Assembly (NCBI RefSeq): GCF_007744075.1
Contig: NZ_CP036266.1
Coordinates: 4,077,748-4,141,747, forward strand
Reading direction: 5' to 3'
From: Gimesia chilikensis
Lineage (GTDB): Bacteria > Planctomycetota > Planctomycetia > Planctomycetales > Planctomycetaceae
DNA length: 64,000 nt
Below are positions 7,991 through 16,944 of the stretch, piece by piece (the stretch's first letter is position 1; every line of letters starts with the position of its first letter). A program made the translations under genes and the position numbers. The notes beneath the pieces are model-generated. The model was not told where the DNA came from. It saw only the letters and a program-made list of their open reading frames with translations, and ran no database searches.

Positions 7991-10900
7991 ATCCCCTGAA
8001 GAATACGCTCACATTGAATGGCTTGGCTATGTCCAGCCGGTGGGGCTGGTGGTCTCTGTGCCGGCGCTACTGGAAGCGCAGTGTTATATCAACCAGAACG
8101 TCATGGGCCGGCATGCGCAGTTTCTGAACTGCCTGCCCCGCGAAGATGCGGGTGAGATCATTCCCGAAATTCGCGATCTGTCGGAATTCACACAGAAAGT
8201 ACTCGAGTGGGAAGCAGAAGACCTGCAGGAGATCCCTGCCCGCGGGGAACTGACGGGCACGATGGCGGCTCTGGAAGTGGTCCTGCCGCAATATCATGAG
8301 ACTCTCCGGCCCACGCGCGCCGTTCCGAAATTCAAACCCGCGGAAGATGAAAATCCGTGGATGATGCTGATCTCGGAACTGCCCACGGGAACCGACCTGG
8401 ATGATCCGGGGGAAGCGGACAGCAGTCGGCACTGGCACGCGGCCCCGCAGGCGAAATTTGAGCGGCTGCTCCGTGAGACGCAGGTTCCCATCGGCCTGCT
8501 CTCCAACGGGCGTCAGTTGCGTCTGGTCTATGCACCACGCGGGGAGACCAGCGGGTATGCCACGTTTAATGTCGATGAAATGATCCAGGTCGCGGGCCGA
8601 CCAATGTTTGCCGCCTTGTATATGCTGCTCTGCAGCGAGCGGCTGTTTACGCTGGGGGAGAACCAGCGTCTGCCGGCCATTCTGGAAAACAGCCGCAAGT
8701 ATCAGAATACGGTGTCGACCAAGCTGGCGGAACAGGTGCTGGCGGCGCTGTATGAACTGATGCGGGGTTTTCAGGCTGCCAACGATGCCCGCAAGGGGGA
8801 ACTGCTCCATGACATCCTGGAAGAGGACCCGAACCACGTCTACGCGGGACTGCTGACCGTCCTGCTGCGGCTGGTGTTTGTTTTGTATGCGGAAGATCGG
8901 GATCTGCTCTCCAGCGATCCGCTGTATTCCAATTATTATTCGGTGAGTGGCCTGTTCGATCGGCTGCGCGAGGACGCCGGCCGCTTCCCCGATTCGATGA
9001 ACCAGCGGCACGGCGCCTGGTCGCAACTGCTCACCCTGTTCCGCCTGATCTACGAAGGGGGACAGCACCACGATTTCAAACTCCCCCCTCGCAAAGGCTA
9101 CCTCTTCGACCCGGACCGCTACCCCTTCTTAGAAGGCAGATCACTAACAACTAAAAACCAGCAACTAACGACTATCCCAAGAATTTCCGACGGCGTCGTC
9201 TTCAACGTGCTGCAGAACCTGCTGATTCTGGACGGGGAACGGCTCAGTTACCGGACGCTGGACGTGGAACAGATCGGCAGCGTGTATGAAACGGTGATGG
9301 GCTTTAACCTGGAAGTCGCGACCGGAAAATCGATTGCCATTAAACCGGTCAAAACGCATGGTGCGCCGGCGACGATCGACCTGGAAGCCCTGCTGGAGAC
9401 CCCGGGCAAAGACCGGGCGAAATGGCTCAAAGACCAGGCCGATCAGAAGCTGGGGGCTGCGGATGCTAAAGCCCTCAAGGCTGCTGCCTCGATCGATGAA
9501 TTGCTGCTGGCCCTCGATAAGAAGATTGCCAAAAAGGTGACGCCGCGTGTGGTCCCTGCCGAGGCGATTGTGCTGCAGCCCTCCGATGAACGCCGCCGCA
9601 GCGGTTCGCATTACACGCCCCGCTCGCTGACCGAACCGATTGTCCGCACTACGCTGGAACCGATTCTGAAACAGCTGTGCGAACCGAATGCGGAACTGCC
9701 GGAAGTTTATGAGCCGACGCGGGCCGATAAGAAACGCTTTACGAAAGGTCAACTGGAAGAGCGTGTGCGACAGTCGGAGAAAGCGATTGAACTGGTGCAG
9801 GCGGCCCGCGCCGTCGGCACGCCTCACCCTTCCCAGATCCTGGAGCTGAAAGTCTGTGATCCGGCGATGGGGAGTGGTGCGTTTCTGGTGGAGACCTGCC
9901 GTCAGCTGGGGGATGAACTGGTCAAGGCCTGGTACGCCCACGATCTGCTGCCGACCGACATTCCCCCTGATGAAGACGAACTGCTGTATGCCCGCCGCCT
10001 GGTGGCCCAGCGGTGTCTGTACGGCGTGGATAAAAACGTGATGGCCGTCGACCTGGCCAAACTGTCGCTCTGGCTGGTGACGCTGGCCAAGGATCATCCC
10101 TTCACTTTCCTGGACCACTGCCTGCGGGCCGGCGATTCTCTGGTCGGCCTGACCCGCGAACAGATCATCGGCTTCCACTGGGAACCGAAATTACAGAAGC
10201 AGTTCGGCGAAGGCCTGATCCAGAAACGGCTTGACCGGGCGACCGCCGAGCGGGCCAAAATTCTGAATGCCCGCGAAGACGCCCCCTATCGCGACCAGGA
10301 AGACCGGATGGCGCTGGCGGAAGAGGCGCTGAACGTCGTCCGCCTGACTGGCGATGCCTGTGTAAGCGCCTTTTTTGCGGGCAAGAAAAAGAAGGACCGC
10401 GAAACCCGCTGCGACGAACTGTTCGCGCAGGTCTCCGACTGGTACGAAAGCGGCCACGACATCAACAAACGCCCGCCGGTCGCCGCCGCGGCAGCAGAGC
10501 TACGACGCGGCGAACACCCACTCTCCCCCTTTCACTGGGAAATTGAATTTCCGGAAGTGTTTTCGCGGGTGAATCCCGGTTTTGATGCATTTGTGGGGAA
10601 TCCGCCGTTCATTGGCGGAAAGAAAATAAAGACCGTGTTGGGAGCGGTGTTTCGAGATTGGCTTGTTAACTCCAACGAAAAGTCGAATGCCAATTCTGAC
10701 ATAGTTGCACACTTCTTTCGTCGCTGTTTTGACCAACTGCGAAGCGACGGAACCTTCGGCCTTATTGCGACAAATACAATTGCCCAAGGCGACACGCGCA
10801 CGACTGCGCTATATTGGATACGTACACACTCTGGTACCATCTACTGTGCCAAGACACGTTACAAGTGGCCCGGAGATGCAGCGGTAATGGTTAACATCAT

Positions 10901-12548
10901 CCATGTTGTAAAAGGCACTCCTCAACTGCAGTGCATCCTCAATGAAAAAGATGTTCCGAAGATAACTGCGTTTCTTGTGCCTACCGGAAGCGACGACAAC
11001 CCGAAAACACTCAACAGCAATCTGGACATCGCGTTTGTTGGATGCTTCCTTCGAGGTCAGGGCTTCACGTTTGACGATTCCAAGTCTGACTCGGATGCCA
11101 GCCCCATCGAAGTCATGCACCGCTTACTTGAAAATGATGAAAAGAACCGTGAACGCATTTTCCCTTATATCGGTGGAGAAGAGGTTAATGACGATCCCGC
11201 ACACTTGCACCATCGCTACGTCATAAACTTTGGTTCGTTAACGAAGGAGCAAGCAAACGCTTGGCCGGATTTGCTTGGACTGCTTGAGGAAACAGTAAAA
11301 CCTGGTCGTGACAAACTCGGATCCAGCTCAATCGACAAATCCCACAAAAAGAATTGGTGGCGTTTTGCAAACGACCGCCCCGAGATGCACAAAGCGATTT
11401 CCAACTTAGACCGCGCGATCGTGATGGCACGAGTGACGCAGCATATGGGCTTTACATTCTTGCCAACCTCGACAGTCTTTTCTGAACAACTCGTTGTGTT
11501 TGCAAGAGACTGCTACGGATTGTTCTCGGTTTTGCAGTCGCGAACCCATGAAACGTGGGCGAGATTTTTTGCGTCTTCTCTGGAAGATCGGCTTCGCTAC
11601 AACCCTAGCGACTGTTTTGACAATTACGCCCGTCCGGACCTTGGCCCCCTGTCTTCAGTCGGAGAAAACTATTTTACTCATCGAAAATCTATCATGGTAA
11701 ACAACGATGAAGGTCTGACGAAGACTTACAACCGTTTTCATTCTCCTGACGAGCGTGATGAGGGCATCATTGAGCTTCGTCGTCTTCATGACGAGATGGA
11801 CCGTGCGGTGCTGCGGGCGTATGGCTGGGATGATCTGGCGGCCTCAGCCACGTGTGAATTTCTGCTGGACTACGTGGAAGAAGAGGACGAGGTAGAGGTT
11901 AGTTCTCAGTTGTCAGGGGTTAGTAAAAGTAAGAAGTCGAAGAAGAAAAAGCCGTGGCGGCTGCGCTGGCCCGACGAATTCCGCGACGAAGTTCTCGCCC
12001 GCCTGTTGGAACTCAACGAACAACGCCACCAGGAAGAACTCCTCGCCGGCGTCGGCACCGCCGAGAAAAAGAAACCCAAACCGAAAACTCCATCTACACG
12101 CAAAAAGAAAACAACATCGACAGATCTTTTCCAGCAGGAAACAGAGCGGCAATATCGATATGTTTTACTCATCCTGCGAGCATGGGGAGAGAAGCCATTC
12201 ACACGCTATGCTCTGAATGCGGCAATGATTCTGATGCTGGACGACAATCTCCGAAACTCGTTGCTTGACCATAAAACCAACAAACGACGCAAACAGGTTA
12301 AAAGTGATATTGGCTTAAACCAGATTCTGACAGAGATGCAAATCCAGAACTATGTGGAAATCTGGAAGACTGACTTTCAGCAATTCATCAAAATCGGTTC
12401 AAAAAGTCCGGCAATGAAAGGTGTCTCGGAAGAAGACATAGGCCGAGTAAATGCTGTTAAAGAGTTTTTCAGGCGTGAGGCTGAGAAAGGTAACGTCACT
12501 CACATTGAGGATGCAATCCATGCCGAATTCGACTTTATTTCAGTTTGA
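7983..12548 (+). CDS. drmMI: DISARM N6-adenine DNA methyltransferase DrmMI
   Basis: This 1,521-residue protein has the layout of large Eco57I/PglX-like adenine methyltransferases. Visible parts: an N-terminal region with PIGLLSNGRQLRLVY (nuclease-fold-like, but no clear active site seen); GSHYTPRSL; SAM-binding motif I CDPAMGSGAFLVE (about 624-636); catalytic motif IV GNPPF (about 872-876); a target-recognition-like C-terminal part. In DISARM it modifies host DNA to mark self. GGGGGA lies four to five bases before ATG 7983. Two short in-frame low-complexity insertions are present (9140-9174 and 11897-11930), and a lysine-rich linker (KKSKKKKPW and KKKPKPKTPSTRKKK) surrounds residues 1315-1380. 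From about 10,550 on, the composition shifts to lower GC, which may reflect exchange of the specificity half. Confidence 0.9.
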   Translation: MSKSPEEYAHIEWLGYVQPVGLVVSVPALLEAQCYINQNVMGRHAQFLNCLPREDAGEIIPEIRDLSEFTQKVLEWEAEDLQEIPARGELTGTMAALEVVLPQYHETLRPTRAVPKFKPAEDENPWMMLISELPTGTDLDDPGEADSSRHWHAAPQAKFERLLRETQVPIGLLSNGRQLRLVYAPRGETSGYATFNVDEMIQVAGRPMFAALYMLLCSERLFTLGENQRLPAILENSRKYQNTVSTKLAEQVLAALYELMRGFQAANDARKGELLHDILEEDPNHVYAGLLTVLLRLVFVLYAEDRDLLSSDPLYSNYYSVSGLFDRLREDAGRFPDSMNQRHGAWSQLLTLFRLIYEGGQHHDFKLPPRKGYLFDPDRYPFLEGRSLTTKNQQLTTIPRISDGVVFNVLQNLLILDGERLSYRTLDVEQIGSVYETVMGFNLEVATGKSIAIKPVKTHGAPATIDLEALLETPGKDRAKWLKDQADQKLGAADAKALKAAASIDELLLALDKKIAKKVTPRVVPAEAIVLQPSDERRRSGSHYTPRSLTEPIVRTTLEPILKQLCEPNAELPEVYEPTRADKKRFTKGQLEERVRQSEKAIELVQAARAVGTPHPSQILELKVCDPAMGSGAFLVETCRQLGDELVKAWYAHDLLPTDIPPDEDELLYARRLVAQRCLYGVDKNVMAVDLAKLSLWLVTLAKDHPFTFLDHCLRAGDSLVGLTREQIIGFHWEPKLQKQFGEGLIQKRLDRATAERAKILNAREDAPYRDQEDRMALAEEALNVVRLTGDACVSAFFAGKKKKDRETRCDELFAQVSDWYESGHDINKRPPVAAAAAELRRGEHPLSPFHWEIEFPEVFSRVNPGFDAFVGNPPFIGGKKIKTVLGAVFRDWLVNSNEKSNANSDIVAHFFRRCFDQLRSDGTFGLIATNTIAQGDTRTTALYWIRTHSGTIYCAKTRYKWPGDAAVMVNIIHVVKGTPQLQCILNEKDVPKITAFLVPTGSDDNPKTLNSNLDIAFVGCFLRGQGFTFDDSKSDSDASPIEVMHRLLENDEKNRERIFPYIGGEEVNDDPAHLHHRYVINFGSLTKEQANAWPDLLGLLEETVKPGRDKLGSSSIDKSHKKNWWRFANDRPEMHKAISNLDRAIVMARVTQHMGFTFLPTSTVFSEQLVVFARDCYGLFSVLQSRTHETWARFFASSLEDRLRYNPSDCFDNYARPDLGPLSSVGENYFTHRKSIMVNNDEGLTKTYNRFHSPDERDEGIIELRRLHDEMDRAVLRAYGWDDLAASATCEFLLDYVEEEDEVEVSSQLSGVSKSKKSKKKKPWRLRWPDEFRDEVLARLLELNEQRHQEELLAGVGTAEKKKPKPKTPSTRKKKTTSTDLFQQETERQYRYVLLILRAWGEKPFTRYALNAAMILMLDDNLRNSLLDHKTNKRRKQVKSDIGLNQILTEMQIQNYVEIWKTDFQQFIKIGSKSPAMKGVSEEDIGRVNAVKEFFRREAEKGNVTHIEDAIHAEFDFISV
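9140..9174. repeat. Short in-frame AACTAAnnAC-type insertion in drmMI
   Basis: The stretch ATCACTAACAACTAAAAACC followed by AGCAACTAACGACTA encodes SLTTKNQQLTT between FLEGR and IPRISDG. It is built from repeated (C)AACTAA units and breaks an otherwise GC-rich frame. A related unit lies at 11897-11930 on the opposite sense. It looks like a small mobile or slippage-derived repeat that was kept in frame. Confidence 0.5.
11897..11930. repeat. Second TTAGTT/CAGTTGTCAG-type in-frame insertion in drmMI
   Basis: GGTTAGTTCTCAGTTGTCAG then GGGTTAGTAAAAGT encodes VSSQLSGVSKS, directly before the lysine-rich linker. It is composed of TTAGTT/CAGTTGTCAG words that are the reverse sense of the unit at 9140-9174. 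Its position between two domains explains why it is tolerated. Confidence 0.45.
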
Positions 12549-12558
12549 GCGGGAACAG

Positions 12559-14457
12559 ATGCAACCAGCCACAGACCGCAGTGAGCCAACACTGTGGTTG
12601 AAACGGCTTGTCATATTATCCACGCTCAATTCAGATTCTATCATCCGAGATATCAAATTTCGTCGTGGATTGAACATCATCCAGACTCATCATATGCAAG
12701 TCCAGGGAGGACCAGTCGCCGGCCACAGTGTTGGTAAAACTCTGATGATGAGGTTGATCCGCTATACCTTGGGCGAAAACCAATTCGGAACAGAAGAGAC
12801 TCAAAATAATATCGCTGCTGTGTTGAAAACTGCCTGGGTTGTGGGGCACTGGTCGATTGCTGGCGCTGATTGGATCGTGGTTCGGCCAATGAAAGAAGCG
12901 GATGCAAAAGAATCATTCGCTGCAGACAGTGATGACTGGCAACAGGTTGTGGATTCACAACTAAAAGAATATTCTCATCGCCAGTTTGTTCAGAAGGTAA
13001 GCGATGCTGTTCTCTCAGATCTTCCAAAATTCATTCTTCCCCGTGGACGAGAGGCAAAATGGCTGGACGTGCTGGCATGGCTTTCCCGGGATTATCAATG
13101 TGGATATCGGAAAGCCAATGAATGGCGTCATGAAGACGCAAATTCCGGTCCCAGCCTCAATCTGGAAGATAACAGCCTGATCATGCAATGGGTGATGGGA
13201 TTGATGAATACAGATGAGATTGAACAACGGGTAAACCACCACGAACTCTTGAATAACTGCAAGGGGCAAAAGCAGACTCATGACCGAGAACAGAAAAGAA
13301 TGGATACTCTTTGGCCGGCTCTACGTGACAAGCTGGAGCTGAAAGCAGATATTGAAGTTACTGGAATTCAGAAGACCATGAATTCGGTAGATCCTGTTGA
13401 TATTGTCAAAGAAAAAATTGCGTCATTGGAGAGACTAAGAACAGAGCGTCTTGCTGAATCACGCATAAAGGAGTTGGAATCAGAACAGCATACCGTACAA
13501 GATCAGATCGCTGACACTGAAGCTACTGTTCGGACTTGTAAGAATATGGTTCAGTATATCGAAAAACAGATCGAGGAAATCGAGCGCGATCCCCTACATC
13601 CCTATAGGTTGTGTAAGGCAGAACCAGAATGCTGGATGAAAAAGCAGGCTGAAACGATGGCGCATGATCCTGGAGCAGCGGAACATGTGGCCGATCTCAG
13701 AAACCAGATTGATGAACAACAAAAAACGTGTGCTTTTTCTCAAAACGAAAAGAAAACACTTCAGAAATCACTCGAAGTGGTAAATAAGCAACTTAAGGAA
13801 GAACGTAGCCGCCTGGCTACTGAAATTTCCGGCATCGATGAAAAGATAGGACTTTTAAAAGGCCTTGAGGATGATTCAATTAAAATTCAGGCACTTGCTA
13901 TATCAGTCGAACGAAGCACGAAGGATGCACTCAAAGCGGAACGCGAAATTGAAGGATCTTTAAAAAAACAGGAAGCCATCCGCCAAAAGCATCGAAATGA
14001 GGTCCGTCAGCTTTCTGATGTTTACCAAGGAATCCTTCAGGAAATATTTGGTGTTGAAGATGAAAGTACAGTTCGAATCGATGGAAACGGTCTTCATCCT
14101 GTTCCCAACAGGAAATTAGCTCCCGGTGGTGCAGCTCTTTCCGTCATGACATCCGTCCTGTCCTTTGATATTGCCTGCCTCGCCGGAAGCATCTATGGAA
14201 TCGGCCAGCACCCTCGCTTCCTCATGCACGACAGCCCCCGAGAAGGTGATATGGAAGGTCCTTTGTTTCAGAGGCTCTTCGAGATCGTGCACGAGCTCGA
14301 AGCAAAATTCACAAACCCAGACCATATTTCGTTCCAGTATATTATCACCACCACTTCTGCTCCCCCCCAAGCCTTGGCCGATGAAAATGGACCGTATGTT
14401 CGACTTACTTTAGATGCCAGAAGCGAGGATGGTAAGCTGCTTGGAATTACATTCTAA
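12559..14457 (+). CDS. Coiled-coil SMC/DUF2326-like ATPase
   Basis: I prefer ATG at 12559, ten bases after the drmMI stop with GGGA just upstream; earlier in-frame starts (from 12451) lie inside drmMI. The 632-residue product has an N-terminal Walker A-like GHSVGKT (about 55-61), a long central coiled coil (about 280-510) and a C-terminal FLMHDSPREGD (about 555-565), the Walker B/D-loop form seen in DUF2326/YydD and ABC-three-component ATPases. At the middle of the coil a CX5C motif (LCKAEPECWMKK, about 351-362) sits where Rad50-type proteins carry their zinc hook. It probably binds and hydrolyses ATP in a nucleic-acid-linked defence function. The gene is more AT-rich than drmMI. The exact family needs profile comparison. 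Confidence 0.75.
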   Translation: MQPATDRSEPTLWLKRLVILSTLNSDSIIRDIKFRRGLNIIQTHHMQVQGGPVAGHSVGKTLMMRLIRYTLGENQFGTEETQNNIAAVLKTAWVVGHWSIAGADWIVVRPMKEADAKESFAADSDDWQQVVDSQLKEYSHRQFVQKVSDAVLSDLPKFILPRGREAKWLDVLAWLSRDYQCGYRKANEWRHEDANSGPSLNLEDNSLIMQWVMGLMNTDEIEQRVNHHELLNNCKGQKQTHDREQKRMDTLWPALRDKLELKADIEVTGIQKTMNSVDPVDIVKEKIASLERLRTERLAESRIKELESEQHTVQDQIADTEATVRTCKNMVQYIEKQIEEIERDPLHPYRLCKAEPECWMKKQAETMAHDPGAAEHVADLRNQIDEQQKTCAFSQNEKKTLQKSLEVVNKQLKEERSRLATEISGIDEKIGLLKGLEDDSIKIQALAISVERSTKDALKAEREIEGSLKKQEAIRQKHRNEVRQLSDVYQGILQEIFGVEDESTVRIDGNGLHPVPNRKLAPGGAALSVMTSVLSFDIACLAGSIYGIGQHPRFLMHDSPREGDMEGPLFQRLFEIVHELEAKFTNPDHISFQYIITTTSAPPQALADENGPYVRLTLDARSEDGKLLGITF

Positions 14458-14677
14458 CTGCTGGGTGGTAGTAAATTACTCTCGAAAGACTAGCTGCTGC
14501 TTAATTATGAAGTTGAGCTTATAAAAGATGAAGTTTTACCAGCATATCGACAACGAGGATATCTTAAGGTAAAAATAGCACTAATTGAGAATATCGTATT
14601 CTGCAGTTCAACACTTCGTATCGTATTCTGGTTTCAAATGGGGTAACCACTCAATATTGAAAGAGCATGGTATAGCA

Positions 14678-15811
14678 ATGAGTAATTTAGAGAATAATAT
14701 TGATAAAAAACAGGATGACTCGCTAGCCCCACCCGACATTGGCGAACTAGAAGGTTTAGACGAAGATAGTGACCTCGGTGACTTTCCGATTGATACTCTA
14801 TTAATTCGAAACGAGACACGATCAACATTTGAAGTTATGCGAAGAATTGAAGCAGGAGGTTATATTATGAATCCTGATTTTCAACGCGATTTCATTTGGG
14901 ACAAGGTAAAACAAAGTAAGCTGATCGAGTCGGTCATAATGCGTATTCCGCTTCCAGTATTCTATCTAGCAGAGAACTTGGAAGGTAAGGTTATTGTCGT
15001 TGATGGACTCCAACGATTATCAACCTTTAAGAGTTTTTTGGATAACGAGTTTCCTCTCAAGCTTCCAGAGCAAGAATTATTGGATGGTAAGCGATTCAAG
15101 GACCTGTCAAACAAACTTCAGAATCGAATCGAAGATAGCCAGTTGATTCTATATATTCTAGATGCAGATGTTCCAGATCATGCGAAGTTTCAAATATTTG
15201 AAAGAGTAAATGGAGGAGTTCCTCTCACTCGTCAGCAGATGCGAAATTGCCTTTACAACGGTCCAGCGACAGTTTGGTTAAAAGAAGAAGCAAAAACCGA
15301 ACTCTTTCTGGAAGCTACAGGTAACAGTTTAGATTCAAAGAAAATGCGAGACCGCGAGTTTATCAACAGGTTTTGTGCTTTTCACCTACTCGGATATGAT
15401 AACTATAACAAGAGCGATATGGATGGATTTCTTGCACGTGCGCTGCAACAGATGAATGAAATGTCAGATGAAGAATTAAAAGAACTCTCAATTAAATTTA
15501 GACTCAGCATGCGTAATAACTTGTCTTTGTTTGGGCGTCATGCATTCCGAAAGCATACTTTGGGCTCTGAAAGTCGAAGTGTCATTAATGCTTCTCTATG
15601 GGATGTGATGTCCACAACGTTAGCACGTTATTCATTGAAGCAGGTTGATAACAAGGCTGACATAATTCACAAAGATTTCTACCCACTCCTTTCAAATGAT
15701 AAGTTCAACGACGCGATTACTTATAGCCCAAACAGTACTATAAAAGTGAAAAGGAGATTTGCATTGGTAGAAATGTTATTCAAGGAGGCGCTTGGTGATT
15801 ACACAAATTGA
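14678..15811 (+). CDS. DUF262 protein (GmrSD/ParB-Srx-like N-domain)
   Basis: A 377-residue protein with the two DUF262 signatures: NPDFQRDFIW (about 65-74) and VVDGLQRLST (about 107-116), the latter being the DGxQR nucleotide-binding motif of GmrS and related ParB/sulfiredoxin-fold domains. The C-terminal half is helical and shows no HNH/DUF1524 nuclease motif, so this is not a complete GmrSD enzyme. I prefer ATG at 14678; the frame is open upstream to 14585 but only with a TTG start. A 220-base gap separates it from the preceding ATPase, so a promoter may lie there. It overlaps the following ATPase gene by 17 bases, which points to translational coupling. AT-rich, unlike drmA downstream. 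Confidence 0.82.
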   Translation: MSNLENNIDKKQDDSLAPPDIGELEGLDEDSDLGDFPIDTLLIRNETRSTFEVMRRIEAGGYIMNPDFQRDFIWDKVKQSKLIESVIMRIPLPVFYLAENLEGKVIVVDGLQRLSTFKSFLDNEFPLKLPEQELLDGKRFKDLSNKLQNRIEDSQLILYILDADVPDHAKFQIFERVNGGVPLTRQQMRNCLYNGPATVWLKEEAKTELFLEATGNSLDSKKMRDREFINRFCAFHLLGYDNYNKSDMDGFLARALQQMNEMSDEELKELSIKFRLSMRNNLSLFGRHAFRKHTLGSESRSVINASLWDVMSTTLARYSLKQVDNKADIIHKDFYPLLSNDKFNDAITYSPNSTIKVKRRFALVEMLFKEALGDYTN

Positions 15812-16943
15812 ATTAGAATGTTTTAAATGTTTTGAAGTACTAAAATTGCCGCTTGCACCACTAACTTTGCTGTCCGGCACCAATGCGTCAGGTAAATCAA
15901 GTATTCTGCAATCAATGGTTCTCCTGCACCAGACCATTCTCAATCATGAATGGTCTACCCGTTTGCAATTGAATGGTCCAGAGTTACAACTCGGAACTGT
16001 TCACGATGTGGTAGACAAAGTACATGGTCGTCGTGAATTTAAGATTGCACTTTCCGATGAAAATTGTTACGTCAAATGGGCTTTTTCCTACGAAGAAGAA
16101 GAAGACAAACAAGCAATGTCGGCTGCAGTAGGTTCGGTTGGTGTGAATGGGGATTTTGTTCAATCTCCTGATAAATTACGATTCCTTTTTCCAGCACCAT
16201 TGAAGACTGCAGAAAACCTCGCAAATAGACTCAAAGAGCTTACGTATCTTACCGCTGAACGTGTAGGACCGCGTGATAGCTATCGTTTACAAGATCCAAC
16301 TGCAACACAATTTGTAGGTTCGCGAGGCGAAAATACTGTTGGGTTACTATATCAAAGACGAGAAAAACAGGTGTTGTCAGCATTGGTTCTTGATTCTTTC
16401 ACTCATACCCTGCTACATCAGGTGGAAGCTCGGATGGAGCTTTTTTTTCCAGGTACATCTCTTAAAGTGCAGCCGGTTCCAGAGGCAAATATGGTCACTT
16501 TGGGAATAACGAATTCTGGTGAAACCGGTTTTCATCGTCCAATGAATGTGGGGTTCGGGCTAACTCAAGTGCTACCGATCATTGTTGCTGCACTTTCTGC
16601 AAAAGAAGGTGATTTACTTTTGATTGAAAATCCGGAAGTACATCTCCACCCAGCTGGACAAGCAATGATGGGTGAGTTTTTGTCAGAGGTGGCTGCTGCG
16701 GGGATACAAGTAATTGTAGAGTCGCACAGTGATCACGTCTTGAATGGTATTCGACGTGCTGTTAAGGGGCAAAAGCTGAGTGATGAGAAGGTATCACTCC
16801 ATTTTTTTAATTCAAGGAAAGATGGACAGCAACAATTCACGAGTCCAACAATTGATGCTTCAGGAAACATAGACCAGTGGCCATCAGGCTTTTTCGATCA
16901 ATATGATAAAGATCTAAATTATTTTGCCGGATGGGGAGAATGA
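15795..16943 (+). CDS. AAA ATPase with DUF3696 C-terminus
   Basis: A 382-residue RecF/OLD-like ATPase. Motifs: Walker A GTNASGKSS (about 28-36), FGLTQVLPI signature region (about 254), Walker B/D-loop IENPEVHLHP (about 277-286), VESHSDHVL (about 309) and the DUF3696 ending WPSGFFDQYDKD. GTG at 15795 is the preferred start because AAGGAGG lies six bases upstream; the TTG at 15792 is too close to it. The gene begins inside the end of the DUF262 gene and is followed by the next gene after one base. DUF3696 ATPases often sit with DUF262-type partners in defence loci, so these are probably one functional unit. Confidence 0.85.
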   Translation: MITQIELECFKCFEVLKLPLAPLTLLSGTNASGKSSILQSMVLLHQTILNHEWSTRLQLNGPELQLGTVHDVVDKVHGRREFKIALSDENCYVKWAFSYEEEEDKQAMSAAVGSVGVNGDFVQSPDKLRFLFPAPLKTAENLANRLKELTYLTAERVGPRDSYRLQDPTATQFVGSRGENTVGLLYQRREKQVLSALVLDSFTHTLLHQVEARMELFFPGTSLKVQPVPEANMVTLGITNSGETGFHRPMNVGFGLTQVLPIIVAALSAKEGDLLLIENPEVHLHPAGQAMMGEFLSEVAAAGIQVIVESHSDHVLNGIRRAVKGQKLSDEKVSLHFFNSRKDGQQQFTSPTIDASGNIDQWPSGFFDQYDKDLNYFAGWGE

Positions 16944-16944
16944 A

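Noticed and set aside
12451..12558. Start of the coiled-coil ATPase inside drmMI
   Set aside because: An overlap of about 100 bases is unnecessary because ATG 12559 directly follows the drmMI stop with GGGA upstream.
14585..14677. Longer N-terminus for the DUF262 protein
   Set aside because: It needs a TTG start without ribosome-binding site; the added residues do not look like DUF262 sequence.
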